Source: Heracleum sosnowskyi
Lineage: Eukaryota > Streptophyta > Magnoliopsida > Apiales > Apiaceae
Direction: 5' to 3'
Length of the DNA: 64,000 nt
Assembly: GCA_030848705.1 (NCBI GenBank)
Contig: JAUIZM010000012.1
Span: 2,909,001-2,973,000 of the forward strand
Below are positions 11,451-22,875 of this stretch, piece by piece. The translations under genes and the position numbers were made by a program. The notes beneath the pieces were generated by a model, which worked only from the letters and a program-made list of their open reading frames with translations, had not been told where the DNA came from and searched no databases. Position 1 is the first letter of the stretch, and every line of letters starts with the position of its first letter.

Positions 11451-14302
11451 TGTAATAACCCGAATTTTTGGAAAAATTTAAAACTTTTCTTATTATGATT
11501 AAGTGCATCAGTGAATAGTGATATTGGTGGATGAATAGTGATTTTGAGGGTTAAGAAAATTTTTCATGCCACCTATGTACGAGACGTAGTGTGGATATTC
11601 CAAAGTCATATTAGTGATCTACGGAGTAAATAAGTGAATGCAAAGACGATCGGAATTCAGAAATTCCAAATTTTATTTTGGTGTAGTATTTGACCGGGCA
11701 GTGAAGTATATGCTATTATATTCAAAAAAATGAGATATTAAAATTGAGGATCTGAGGATTTAATATTTTGGAATTTTATTATATTATTAAAGGTGAATTA
11801 AGGATTCGTCGGAACAAGAAAATAAGAGACTCTGAGATTAAGATGATTAAAGCGGTCTAAGATGACCCGAAGTGAATAGTAAAATTTTTCGAACTCTGAA
11901 TGGAATGAAATTTTAAAGGGAAAACTTGGTTAAAATATTAATTAATGAAATGTGAAGTCAGGAGGTGGATACGAGTTAAAGAACTCGAGAAAGTTAGATT
12001 AAAACGAAACAAACGAGAAACGAAATGCTAGCGTTATAAAGAAGAAGCTTCTAGTGAAAGCTACAATAAAGCAAAGGGCAAAATGATCATTTGCACCAAA
12101 AATATCAGCCAAAGATAAGGATAAAAGAAAGCAAATCTTCATTCTTTTATGGAAAAACCCGAGAGAGAAAAGGGGGAGAAATGGAGGAGAAAGAAATGCT
12201 TATAACTTGAGATTCCGTGGTCCGTTTTTGGCGTTCTACCACTCAAATCGAAGCTCTCGAGAAACCCGACGTAACCATGGTAAGCAATCACCTCAACCCC
12301 GTGATTTACCCTTCGATTTCAGTGAGTAACAGTTGGAGAAGATGATGAATAGTAACTTGTATTTTGCTTTGTTGCTTTTGATATTGAGTTTGTGGCTTCC
12401 AAAGGTTGTATTAAGCAAGGATCTAAGGTTACATAAGGAATATAGCAGCAAGCAAGCTTGGAGGAAGGTATAAACCTCTGCCCCTTTGAGTTTTATATGA
12501 GTTTTAAAGTGGTTTTGATGTTCATGTAAAGTTAAGATCATGATTAAGTGATTTAGTGATTATTTGGATTTGTTTGAATGTGTAAAATGATGGGTGTTGG
12601 ATTTGAGCCTCCCCACTGATCTTAGAGGTGTATGATGGTTGTTTGTTGAGGTTGTAGATGTATGGTATGCCCGGTGTGGCTTGGTTATGTTGTGACAAAA
12701 TAGGATTATTCGGTTTTAAGCCGTCGTAATGCCCGATTTTCGGTAACTCTATAAACTGCCTAGAATTAGAAAACCTAACTGCCTCTGTTGGTTCAGTTAT
12801 GAACATGAATGTGTAGATATTTGTTTCTAGTTTACGTGAGCGCAAGAATCATGTCATTACGATTTACGGTTTATGAGATATGACCATTTTAGTGAAAGTG
12901 GTTCAAGGAATGAGACTGCAGAAATGTACCAACTTTGTGGCTATGTTTGAGACCCTTAAAAGTTGTTTTAAAATATGAAATTTTGTATTAAAGTGTCAAG
13001 GGCAGTTACGAAGGTTTTTACGAAGGTTTCGAGTCCAAAACATTATTTTCCGATTTTATAAAAATGTGTTAGCCGAGGTTGCGCAAGTGAAAACCACTAA
13101 GAACATGACTTAGAAACCAATGTTGTAAATGGTTAAGTATAACTTGTATTCGAGGATCGATTTCGGACTAAACCTACGACTTAAGTAATTGTCGATTAAA
13201 CATGGACTTAGTATGAGCCTATAACGAGCTAGTAATTCCTTGGTTGTGTTTCGCTTACGTGTTTAAGCATTGTGTACAAGTGGATTATCCAGGGGATTAA
13301 TCGTGCGTTTTCTTTGACTTTGTCTAGATTGTCCGACATCGTCGCGAACCCCTATCACTTCTTGAGCATAAGGCAAGTTTTCTAAATCTATACTTTGAAG
13401 TATTGATTATATATTACTGCTGTTGCCCTGTGTGGAGTTATACAGTTGTGCGATACATGATATATATTGTATAAAAATAGAGTTTGACTTGGGTTTATAT
13501 ACGAGCTGTGAGATAATGTACTTATGAACCGGGATACCTTGTAGCTCTATAGATAAGAGCATGTTTATTGTTTCGACTCTAGACCGGGAGTCGATATTTG
13601 TGTTATATAGATAGTCGTGGAAACCCGGAGGGATTCCAGCGGCAGAGTACTATTCATCTTAAGAAATATTATTATTAAATATTAATTATATTTCTAGAAA
13701 GTATTAATTACCTGGAAATGATTTGAGGAATGTTATTTGAATATTACCTCATTCGAATGTTATTACTTGGAAATGATTTGGTAATTGGCTTATAAGCTAG
13801 ATATGGGATATCAGTTATAAGACAGGTTTTTATAAATGCCCTAGGTAAAGGGCGTATGATTTTATTCTTTAGACCGGAAGTAGATATATTTTCGGTATAT
13901 TTTAAATGATTATTTTTCCGATAAAGATATCGGGTAACTGTTATTCGAGGGTTAATTATGTAGTTAAAGAATATTATTTATATTCATTTGAGGATTTTTG
14001 ACTTAGAGAATATTATTTATATTCATTTGAGGATTATTGACTTTAAGAATATTATTGTAAATATAATTTAGGAATATTCATTCGAGGATTAATTATTTAT
14101 TTAATGAATATTATGTTGAATATTCATTTAAGGATTATTTAATTAATAAATATTATTTTTGAATATTCATTTAATGATTATCTATTTAAGGATTATTTAT
14201 TTAAGGACTATTTACCTAATGAATATTACTTTTGAATATTCATTTGGGTTTTATTTATTTGATGAATATTATTTTCAAATATTCAATGGAGATTATTATT
14301 TA

Positions 14303-14425
14303 ATGAATATTATTTTGAATATTCATTCAAGGTTTATATTATTTTGAATATTCATTCGAGGTTTATATTATTTTGAATATTCATTCGAGGTTTATATTAT
14401 TTTGAATTATTCATTCGAGGTTTAT
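14303..14425. repeat. 29-bp tandem repeat in the 3' LTR
   Basis: Four near-identical units built on GAATATTCATTCGAGGTTTA, about 29 bp each, sit in the AT-rich block. This block expanded a different unit from the one expanded in the other LTR (39 bp at 3042-3230). Confidence 0.85.
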
Positions 14426-15194
14426 TAGTTAATGAATATTATGTAGAATATTCATTTAATCCTTATTTATTTAATGGATATTATTTCTAAATATTCATTC
14501 AAGGTTTATTTACTTAATGAATATTATTTTCGAATATTCATTTGAGGGTTTACTTATTTAATAAATTTTATTAATTGTTTTAAATCAAAAGAGGTTCCCA
14601 AACCAATGTTTTCCATTTAAGTCCGTCTTTTAAGAGGATTTAAATGCTCGCTCAACTATCAAAAATATGGGAAACCTGAATTAAGTAACTGCTATTCATT
14701 TTAAACTCTCAACTCAAAACTGTCGGGGGACAGATATTTTCTCAAAGCAATTTAGTTGCTGCAAGTTAAATATTGTGCTACCACCTCAACGCTCGAGGGG
14801 TAAATTCATGGAACAAGTCGATATCCATTAACAAGCATCGCTTGGGAAATATTGGAGAATCTTCCTTTCCAACCTAGATACAACTACTGAGTGGAGTCGT
14901 ATCAACAAGTATTACACTTGGGGAAAGGAAGACGATCTTTACGTTTCAGAGTCATGGATTTCATCTGAACTAGGACCATGTGTAAGAGGTCGAGTCGCGC
15001 CGATCCATCACCTTATTGCCCCAAATGGGCCGGGAGATCCAGAAAGGCGGTAGACAATGTCAGGCTGTCGTGATACTTCCATCTACATGTAGAAAACATA
15101 TTTTTGTTGTACAACCTGCTACTGATCATAGTAAGGTTGGTACGACGGGCGCGGAGAAGGCTCCAGTATTGGTTCATCATCCATTTTGGATAAT

Positions 15195-15345
15195 TCTGCA
15201 ACATGTACTGAAAGGGACCACGGATGGCTCCATTGGTACAGGTTTACCGATCATGTTGGCAGAGGGATTCTGCAGCATGTATTGAAAGGGACCAAGGATG
15301 ACACCCGTGGTACAGGTTTACCGGTCATGTTGGCAGGGGGTCGAA
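15195..15345. repeat. Two-copy tandem duplication in the 3' LTR
   Basis: Two units of about 75 bp, each starting at TTCTGCA(A/G)CATGTA and ending at CATGTTGGCAG, with scattered substitutions. The inverted LTR shows only one corresponding unit (about 2030-2085). Confidence 0.75.
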
Positions 15346-16197
15346 AAGTGTTCAAAATAAAGTTACAATGAATCCTTGCAACTTCATCTGTTATGAGTTA
15401 TGACTCTGATAATATATGCATAAGTAAATCTTGGGATACGGAGATATGATATTAATTTTCCTCGTAACTTCATCTTTTATATCATTTGACTCTGTGGATA
15501 CCTTACATAATATGAGTTATGGTAAGGGAGTTGTTTATACTGAATCACCTTATAACTTCATCTTTTAAGTTATATGATGATATTCTGCTTATATAGCAGA
15601 TATTTTTCGGAAAGGTTATATTTGGTTTACTTTGAAACCTCATCTTTTATACTAGAAATTTGTTCATAATATAGCAAAAGTTTGCAGAAATATTATGAAA
15701 ATGATATTTGAAGTACAATAATGGTACTGTTTTTGGGAATACATTCCGATAAGGATATAATTTCAGTATCGAGATATTTTGACAAATTATTGTCTTATAC
15801 CCGCTTTATTCTGGGTTGAGTTAAAGGCAGAATTATGCCATACTTTTATTACCTTGCTGAGCTATCGCTCACTCTTGCTATTGTTTTATATATAGTATAT
15901 AGTAGCGAAGCAGGATGCCAATGGGTCGGCACATACCCCGCAAGGCGTTTCCATAAGCAGTTTCTAGCAGTGATCCCGAGAGTAGTACGAACCAATCGAA
16001 TCAGGCTACAGCTTTTGGTATTCAACTTAAGTATAGATATGAATGGTATGAGAGGATTGTGAGCATCAGAAGGCTAAGTTGGTAATGTAACATTACTCAG
16101 AAATTGTATCAGTGACAGATTCAAAGACATTTGGGTATTGTAATAAAAATTATTTATTCCGCAGTTGTTGTATCGTGTCGTTTCTGAGACTCTAACC

Positions 16198-16223
16198 TGT
16201 GTGTGTGTGTGTGTGTGTGTGTG
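16198..16223. repeat. TG dinucleotide microsatellite
   Basis: About thirteen TG repeats near the end of the 3' LTR, matching the CA run at 1237-1253 in the inverted LTR. Confidence 0.95.
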
Positions 16224-16343
16224 ACATATATTGTGGGGTCATGAGCAGGTGAATTATGCACGGTGTGAGTAATACAGGTAAGGCAAGGAGTAAATGGATC
16301 GTGACTACTCTAAATCCCTGACCCCGGATTTGGGGCTGTTACA

Positions 16344-16752
16344 TAAAATCAAGATTAAGGTCAAACGAGGTATTTGTTTTAGCAAGTCAAGCGAGTCTAG
16401 TGTACTATGCACCTAGTGTATTGAACCCCGTAGTAATTTGTATACGGTTGTTTCAATTAAAAAAAGTTATCTTGATGAATCAACTACACTTTCCACCGAC
16501 AATCCTTACCAAGAAGATATTTCAAATGCATCAAGAGCATTTTCATTGTTCGTTGACTTTGCACAATATGAGTCAATTCCTAGAATTCGAACCGAAGATC
16601 ATAATAATGATGAAGATGATGTTGACGAAGATAACGATGATGATAATAATCAAGAATTTGATGAGGTATACCAAGAAATGACGACGAAGAAGAAGAGGAA
16701 GATGAAGATGAATAGGACGATGAAGGTTATGAAGATATTGAATAATAGTTAA
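16344..16752 (+). pseudogene. tnp2 C-terminal fragment (DUF4216 end)
   Basis: The frame starting near 16346 reads NEVFVLASQASLVYYAP, the pattern at the end of the DUF4216 domain of plant Tnp2 transposases. An acidic tail rich in Asp and Asn follows (about 16590-16670), then lysine/arginine codons ending at the stop at 16750-16752. Most of the gene is missing because the Ty3 LTR abuts it at 16343. The same region is present in the copy at 61650-62402, where the upstream sequence continues. Confidence 0.75.
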
Positions 16753-18340
16753 GAAGAAGAATAGTACTTTACAAAATGTAATTTTGTAATGGTTGTTATT
16801 AGTTTGTTAAACGATTGTTATAATTAAGTTTGTTAAAAGATTGTTCATAGTTTGTTAAAGATTATTATGAGATTGTTATTAGTTTGTTGGAAGATTGTTA
16901 TAAGATTGGCGTGTGATTGTAATAAAAAAGGATATTTTCGATCATTTTTTACCATTCGAGCCTAGAAAACCGATCAAAATTAACATTTTCGACCACTTTT
17001 GACCATATGAGCTCACAGAACCGACCACCTTCATGTACTAAAATCGACCACATTCATAACAAGTCGGTTGGTAATAAGTTGATCGGACCATTTTCCATAA
17101 CCCCCACCCCTTAGCTTCTGATATAAAATCGACCATTTGTAATTTCCTACCGACTAAGTCATTTCCGACCAACCATGTTAATTTTTTTTAATTTTCCAAA
17201 ATCTAATTATGGTTCACTATACATCACAAAGGATAAATTATAAAATTTAGGAATTCATAATATATAACTATATTATTGAAAAATATAATGAGTAATCATT
17301 TCACTTTATAAATAATTATTTTTCACTTGTAAGAAAATGACATAAATTTGTTAATTAAAAATTAATCTATTATAATGATTAAAATATATAGGATCTATAT
17401 GTAACAGGCTTATATAATATGATAAGTAATGTGAGAATATAAAAAATTAAAATAATAATGTATTAATAAGAGTTTATCAATAAACATACATAACTGTCAA
17501 TGTCGAACTTTAGGGTTTGGATTTAGCGTTAAAGTTTAGGGGTTAGACTAAGGTTGGATAGTTTTAAATTTTTAAAAGTTGATCGAGTCGATCCAACCTG
17601 ATCAGAACATACCAACTATAAGTATTTATCCTAAAAAAAACTAGATTATTTAAATATTATTTTTTCACTTTTTATAATAAAAATAATGTGTGAGAGGTAT
17701 GAATTTAGCTTGAAAGTTTAGGGGTTAGACTAGGGTTCAATATTTTAAAATTTTAAAAATTCATTGAGTCGATCCACGGAAGAGAACATAGCTACTTTAA
17801 ATATCTATCCTGAAAAAAAATTAGATTATTTAAATATTATTTGTTCACTTTTTAATTAAGTTTTAATATTTGTATTTTTGAAATTAATATGGATATGTAA
17901 TAAATTATTTTTATCAATAAAGTGTTCAATTGTACTAGGTGGTCTAGTGGCTTAGGCCTTGTATGTCTTCCTCAGTAGCACGAGATTGAATCCATCGTCA
18001 TCTTTTTTCACCAAAAGTTGAAACCCCTGCCTATATTTTCGCTGAAAGTTGAAACCCCCCGCTTGACGTGGTTCTGTTCTCAAACTGCAGCGTTTTGACA
18101 TGTGAGTTTTATAATCTATTGCCTTTCCACTTTATTTGACAGAAGTCCAATTATTGTTGCTCTAGGGTTTATTGTTGCGAGTCTCCGACCGACTTCAATT
18201 GCTTTTATACCTCCATAATCCATAATCCATTCCTTTGCACCGTAAGTATGTCTATATTCATTCCTTTCCACTCGATATCTACTAAGCATTTGTTCTATAG
18301 ATTGATTTAATTAGCCACTTTATACACTCGATATTGCCTT
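16753..18340 (+). other. Noncoding CACTA-1 sequence downstream of tnp2
   Basis: An AT-rich region with no ORF. 16930-17165 contains repeated GACCA/CCGACC motifs of the kind found in CACTA subterminal regions. 17500-17860 holds a two-copy diverged direct repeat that includes GTTTAGGGGTTAGACTAG. 17995-18060 has a GTTGAAACCCC repeat. 18150-18242 could be a leader exon of the gene ending at 26011, because CACC|GTAAGTATG at 18243 is a good splice donor. Nearly all of this, up to about 18117, recurs at 62403-63803. Confidence 0.55.
17936..18000 (+). other. tRNA-like (Pol III box) sequence
   Basis: AGGTGGTCTAGTGGC resembles a tRNA A box, and GAGATTGAATCC about 45 bases later resembles a B box (GGTTCRAATCC). 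The stems of a real tRNA are not formed, so this is a tRNA-derived or SINE-like relic. It is conserved in the second CACTA-1 copy at about 63575-63640. Confidence 0.45.
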
Positions 18341-18659
18341 TGTTAATAATAATTAATCTTAAACTCGTTTTAAGATTTATTTTATTTTAATTGTAGTAAT
18401 GTTTTTCAGCATTTGATTTAGTCAAGAGAGATTTTAGGAGTGTAGTTCAATAAGGGAAGTAGTAGAGTAAGTTTAGGGAATGTGGGTAGTTAGTTTCCTA
18501 GCAAGTAGCCACTACGTGTGGGATTTGATATTTATTTACTTATAATCTTCATTTTCATTGATCAATAACAAGAAGAGAGAGTTCACTCTATACGTGAGAT
18601 TATTGTGTGTGCATTGTAAGAGTGAAAGTGTGTGCGTGTCTGCAGATTCAAAACCAACA
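18341..18659 (+). repeat. Copia A 5' LTR
   Basis: 319 bp, TGTTAATAATAATTAATC...AAAACCAACA, matching 22876-23194 with five substitutions and no gaps. It carries the element's promoter; I do not see a textbook TATA box. Confidence 0.95.
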
Positions 18660-18660
18660 C

Positions 18661-18673
18661 TTGGTATCAGAGC
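18661..18673 (+). promoter_or_regulatory. Copia A primer-binding site
   Basis: TTGGTATCAGAGC begins one base after the 5' LTR. It is complementary to the 3' end of initiator methionine tRNA, the usual reverse-transcription primer. Confidence 0.92.
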
Positions 18674-18705
18674 TTTAGCGAGTTTACGGTCCTAATACAG
18701 CGAAC

Positions 18706-21700
18706 ATGTCAAAGTCACAGACCACAGATGTGGGGAAAAGCAAGGGAGGAACAATGGGTTTAAGCTACCCGATGTTAACCAGAGCCAATTACACTGTTTG
18801 GTCGATGAAAATGAAGGTTTTTATGCAAGCTCATGCTGTTTGGGAAGCTGTAGAACAGGCTGATCCAAAGGAACCAAAGGTGGCTGTAGAGGAGAGAATA
18901 GACAAGATAGCTCTGGCAATGATTTACCAGAGTATCCCGGAAGAAATGCTACTCTCACTCTCAGAAAAGACAAAGGCTAAGGACGCCTGGGATGCGATAA
19001 AGACTATGTGTCAAGGTGCAGACAAAGTGAAGGCAGCAAAGGTACAGACTTTGAAGTCAGAATTCGAAGCACTGAGCATGAAAGACTCTGAGTTATTGGA
19101 CGATTTCAGCATGAAACTCGTTGGGCTGGTGACTAACATACGAGCACTTGGCGAAGACGTGAAGGAATCTTATGTAGTAAAGAAATTGTTGCGTGCTGTT
19201 CCACAAAAATTCTTGCAAATAGCGTCTACGATAGAGCAATTTGCTGATCTGGAGACCATGACCGTGGAGGAGGCCATCGGTTCGCTCAAGGCACATGAAG
19301 AAAGGATCAAAGGGAATACTGAAATTGTGAGTAGCCAACTGCTGCTTACAGAAGACGAGTGGACCAAGAAGGAAGGTGGTGAGGGCAAATTGTTGCTCAC
19401 CAGGGAGGAGTGGCTGAAACGAGTGAATAAGGGAAACACTAGTAGTGCCAAAGGTCGTGTGGGAAGAGACAAGAGTCGCATTAGATGCTACAACTGCCAG
19501 ATATACGGGCATTACGCGGCGGAATGCAGAAAACCAAAAAGAGATGGGGACACCAGGCAGGAGGCTCTCATGGTGAGGACTGAGGACGACGAACCTGCAT
19601 TACTATTGGCCAAACATGACAAAGAAAGTAGTCAAGTGATGCTGAATGAAAGTGGTGTGACACCCTCACTAGTGACGGAGAAACAAAACTCAAAGGTGAG
19701 CTCAAATATTTGGTACCTTGACAACGGTGCTAGTAATCATATGACGGGTGACAAAGGCAAATTCACAGAGCTGAATAAAAGCACTACGGGGCTGGTAAAG
19801 TTTGGAGACGGGTCCACAGTCAAGATTGAAGGAAAGGGCTCAATCGTGTTCATGTGCAAGAATGGAGAAGAACGCAAAATCCATGAGGTACTCTACATTC
19901 CCTCGTTACGTAGCAATATAATTAGCTTGGGACAACTCTCGGAGGAGGGAAATGAAGTAGTGTTGAAAGGAAACTACTTGTGGGTCTATGAAAATACTGG
20001 TAAACTTCTTATGAAAGTCAAACGCTCTCAAAATAGATTGTATAAGTTAATTGCAGAGACTGTGAAGCCTAGGTGTTTGCTGTCGAAATCCGAAGAGGTA
20101 TCAGGTCTGTGGCACGCTCGATTGGGGCACGTAAACTATATGTCTATGGAGCTGATGTACAAGAATAAAATGGTGTATGGACTGCCAAATGTATCTCAGC
20201 CAAAGGGAGTGTGTAAAGGCTGCATGGTGTCAAAACAGGTCAGAAAATCGTTCCCTCAGAAGACAAGCTACAGTGCAACTAGAGCATTGCAATTGATTCA
20301 CGGGGATTTTTGTGGGCCTATAGAACCAGCAACACCAGGAGGGAATAAATTTTTCTTCTTGTTAGTGGATGATTTCAGTCGGGTGATGTGGGTACATATG
20401 CTCAAACACAAAAGTGAGGCGTTGAGCGTATTCAAAAAATTCCGGGCTCAAGTAGAAGATGGCAAGGACAAAAAAATAAGGACACTGAGGACTGATCGTG
20501 GCGGAGAATTCACCTCTAATGAGTTTAAGAATTATTGTGAAGAGGCTGGAATAAAGAGACACTTTACGGCACCTTACACACCCCAACAGAATGGGGTAGT
20601 TGAGCGTCGAAACAGGACGGTGGTTGAGATGGCTCGTAGTTACTTGAAAGAAATGAAGATGCCTGCTGCATTTTGGGGGGAGGCTGTGCGCCACTCGGTG
20701 TACGTGTTGAATCGTTTACCCACTCGTGCACTGTCAAACAAGACCCCTTATGAGGCGTGGACAGGAAGTAAGCCAAATTTGAGTCATTTACGTGTGTTTG
20801 GATGCTTAACACACATGAAGATCCCAAAGGAACACGTGAAAAAACTGGACGATAGGAGTATGGAAGTGATTAATCTCGGAAGAGAAGTTGGCACCAAAGC
20901 ATATAGATTATATGATCCAAAAGGCGAGAGAATATATGTGAGTCGGGATGTGGTATTTGAAGAAACAAAAGCTTGGCCATGGCATAAGCAGGGAGAAAAC
21001 GATGAGGCTGAATCAGGTGTATTCTCAGTTCCAAATCTCTGGGAAGATGAAAGCAGTGTGAATAATGATACAGAAGATACATATACGGGAGAAGCTGGGT
21101 TTACAACACCTCCACCATCTCCACAATCACAGCAGACGTCTGAGGGTGGATCATCGCGAAGTCAGTCAACAACTCAATCTGTGACACCAGTGGAAGGCGT
21201 GAGTGCTGATAGATATGATGATAGTGGAGAACCTCTGAAATTCAGGATTCTTAGGGACATATATGATGAAACTGAGATGAGAGAACTGGATGAAGAGCTG
21301 TTACTTGCAGGGGTTGATGAGCCTCAGAACTATGAGCAAGCTGCTCAAGAAAATGAATGGAGATTAGCGATGGAACAGGAGATTGATTCAATTGAAAGGA
21401 ATGGTACATGGGAATTGACAGAATTGCCAAAGGGTCACAAAGTGATTGACTTGAAGTGGATTTTCAAGTTGAAGAAAGATGTTAATGGGGAGATAGTTAA
21501 ACACAAGGCACGACTAGTGGCAAAGGGGTATGTGCAAGAACATGGTATAGACTATGACGAAGTCTTTGCCCCAGTGACGAGATTGGAGACTGTCCGATTC
21601 TTACTGGCACTAGCAGCAAAGAATCAATGGCGTGTGCATCATCTCGATGTAAAAACAGCTTTCCTTAATGGTGATATACATGAAGAGGTATATGTTGCTC

Positions 21701-22866
21701 AACCTAAAGGCTATGAGAAGAAGGGACAAGAAAGGATGGTGTATAAACTCAAAAAGGCGCTGTATGGTCTTCGACAGACGCCCAGGGCATGGTACTCTAA
21801 GTTGAACAGCTGTCTTAAAAAACTTGGGTTTGTACGATGCCCATCAGAGCATGTTGTGTACACACGTCGTGATAAGGAAGGTATGTTGATAATTGGTGTA
21901 TATGTTGATGATATTTTGGTAACAGGCACAAACGTTTCTAGCATCGAGTCATTCAAAAGGCAGATGAGCAGTGTATTCGAGATGAGCGACTTGGGAGAGC
22001 TAACGTATTATCTGGGAATAGAAGTGAAGCAAGAAGAAGGCCACATTGAAATAAAACAGACGGGTTATGCTAAGAAGCTATTACAGCAAGCTGGATTACT
22101 CGAATGCAACTCAACAAAGTTTCCCATGGATCCAAAGGGCCAACTGACGAAAGATGAAGGTGGACAAAAGGTGGATAACACGAAATTTAGAAGTATTGTG
22201 GGAGGCTTACGTTACCTGGTACACACCAGGCCTGATATTTCATTTGCAGTAGGTATGGTGAGTAGATACATGGAAGCTCCTACTGTTTTACACATGAACG
22301 CAGTGAAACGTATCCTGAGATATGTGAAGGGAACGTTGGAACTGGGACTGAAGTATACAAGTGAAGATGGAGCAAACGTAATAACAGGTTTTTCCGATAG
22401 CGATTTAGGTGGGGATATTGAGGACAGAAGGAGTACTGGAGGCATGGTATTTTACTTGAATAAGAGTCTGATAACGTGGGCTTCTCACAAACAAAGATGT
22501 GTCGCTCTTTCATCCTGCGAGGCTGAATTTATGGCTGCAACAGCAGCAGCGTGTCAAAGTATTTTGTTGAGAAATGTTTTGCAGCAAGTCACAGGTGAGA
22601 AAGCTGGTCCGGTTGTTCTGTATCTCGACAATAAATCAGCTATTGATTTGGCCAAAAACCCGGTGTTTCATGGGCGTAGCAAACACATAGATATACGCTA
22701 TCATTTTATACGGGAGTGCATTGAGCGTGACAAAATTGTGGTGAAGCATGTGTCTGGAGAACTTCAACGTGCAGACATCCTCACAAAGGCGTTAACCACT
22801 GTCGGGTTTGAGAAGATGAGGCAGCTTCTGGGAGTTAACGATACTGCAAAACGAGTTCAAGATTAA
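18706..22866 (+). CDS. Copia A Gag-Pol polyprotein (intact, 1386 aa)
   Basis: One open frame encodes everything needed for copying an RNA into DNA and inserting it. Gag (UBN2-like, about residues 15-230) begins with the YPMLTRANYTVW region. A CX2CX4HX4C zinc knuckle (CYNCQIYGHYAAEC) is at about 261-274. The protease motif DNGAS is at about 339. The pre-integrase HARLGH motif is at about 469. The integrase catalytic core has Asp near 554, Asp in DRGGEF near 596, and Glu in the NGVVERRN stretch. Reverse transcriptase starts near 916, with YVDD near 1066. RNase H has SDSD near 1230 and LYLDNKSAID near 1306. The ATG at 18706 fits because it lies 33 bases past the primer site and precedes the Gag domain. 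The order integrase then reverse transcriptase is diagnostic of Ty1/copia. The short-LTR type suggests the Ale/Retrofit lineage, tentatively. No stop or frameshift was seen. Confidence 0.95.
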   Translation: MSKSQTTDVGKSKGGTMGLSYPMLTRANYTVWSMKMKVFMQAHAVWEAVEQADPKEPKVAVEERIDKIALAMIYQSIPEEMLLSLSEKTKAKDAWDAIKTMCQGADKVKAAKVQTLKSEFEALSMKDSELLDDFSMKLVGLVTNIRALGEDVKESYVVKKLLRAVPQKFLQIASTIEQFADLETMTVEEAIGSLKAHEERIKGNTEIVSSQLLLTEDEWTKKEGGEGKLLLTREEWLKRVNKGNTSSAKGRVGRDKSRIRCYNCQIYGHYAAECRKPKRDGDTRQEALMVRTEDDEPALLLAKHDKESSQVMLNESGVTPSLVTEKQNSKVSSNIWYLDNGASNHMTGDKGKFTELNKSTTGLVKFGDGSTVKIEGKGSIVFMCKNGEERKIHEVLYIPSLRSNIISLGQLSEEGNEVVLKGNYLWVYENTGKLLMKVKRSQNRLYKLIAETVKPRCLLSKSEEVSGLWHARLGHVNYMSMELMYKNKMVYGLPNVSQPKGVCKGCMVSKQVRKSFPQKTSYSATRALQLIHGDFCGPIEPATPGGNKFFFLLVDDFSRVMWVHMLKHKSEALSVFKKFRAQVEDGKDKKIRTLRTDRGGEFTSNEFKNYCEEAGIKRHFTAPYTPQQNGVVERRNRTVVEMARSYLKEMKMPAAFWGEAVRHSVYVLNRLPTRALSNKTPYEAWTGSKPNLSHLRVFGCLTHMKIPKEHVKKLDDRSMEVINLGREVGTKAYRLYDPKGERIYVSRDVVFEETKAWPWHKQGENDEAESGVFSVPNLWEDESSVNNDTEDTYTGEAGFTTPPPSPQSQQTSEGGSSRSQSTTQSVTPVEGVSADRYDDSGEPLKFRILRDIYDETEMRELDEELLLAGVDEPQNYEQAAQENEWRLAMEQEIDSIERNGTWELTELPKGHKVIDLKWIFKLKKDVNGEIVKHKARLVAKGYVQEHGIDYDEVFAPVTRLETVRFLLALAAKNQWRVHHLDVKTAFLNGDIHEEVYVAQPKGYEKKGQERMVYKLKKALYGLRQTPRAWYSKLNSCLKKLGFVRCPSEHVVYTRRDKEGMLIIGVYVDDILVTGTNVSSIESFKRQMSSVFEMSDLGELTYYLGIEVKQEEGHIEIKQTGYAKKLLQQAGLLECNSTKFPMDPKGQLTKDEGGQKVDNTKFRSIVGGLRYLVHTRPDISFAVGMVSRYMEAPTVLHMNAVKRILRYVKGTLELGLKYTSEDGANVITGFSDSDLGGDIEDRRSTGGMVFYLNKSLITWASHKQRCVALSSCEAEFMAATAAACQSILLRNVLQQVTGEKAGPVVLYLDNKSAIDLAKNPVFHGRSKHIDIRYHFIRECIERDKIVVKHVSGELQRADILTKALTTVGFEKMRQLLGVNDTAKRVQD

Positions 22867-22875
22867 GGGGGAGAG
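22865..22875 (+). promoter_or_regulatory. Copia A polypurine tract
   Basis: AAGGGGGAGAG immediately precedes the 3' LTR and overlaps the last bases of the polyprotein stop region. Confidence 0.9.

Larger units (their letters stand above)
8746..16343 (+). mobile_element. Decayed Tekay-like Ty3/gypsy element (internal region and 3' LTR)
   Basis: A plus-strand element with gag, protease, reverse transcriptase, RNase H, integrase and chromodomain remnants in that order. A polypurine tract (AAGGAGGGGAGAC, ending 11450) and a 4.9-kb LTR follow. The internal region is about 2.7 kb, roughly half the usual length. No plus-oriented 5' LTR is present; the matching LTR to the left (1114-5897) points the other way. 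The 3' LTR ends inside a CACTA-1 tnp2 sequence, which resumes at 16344 and is uninterrupted in the second copy (joined at 61981/61982). The element therefore inserted into a transposon. 8746-9480 shows nothing recognisable and may be leader. Confidence 0.75.
11451..16343 (+). repeat. 3' LTR of the Tekay-like element
   Basis: This LTR is about 4893 bp, starts TGTAATAACCCG and ends GGGGCTGTTACA. It is the inverted counterpart of 1114-5897, with identity that looks above 90% in the blocks I compared. It holds an AT-rich repeat block (13650-14570), a local two-copy duplication (15195-15345) and a TG microsatellite (16198-16223). Short ORFs at 12293-12845, 15013-15371 and 15835-16062 are not supported as genes. 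Confidence 0.87.

Noticed and set aside
19093..22513. Minus-strand ORFs of 70-140 codons opposite copia A pol
   Set aside because: Antisense shadows of a strongly coding frame, without recognisable motifs.
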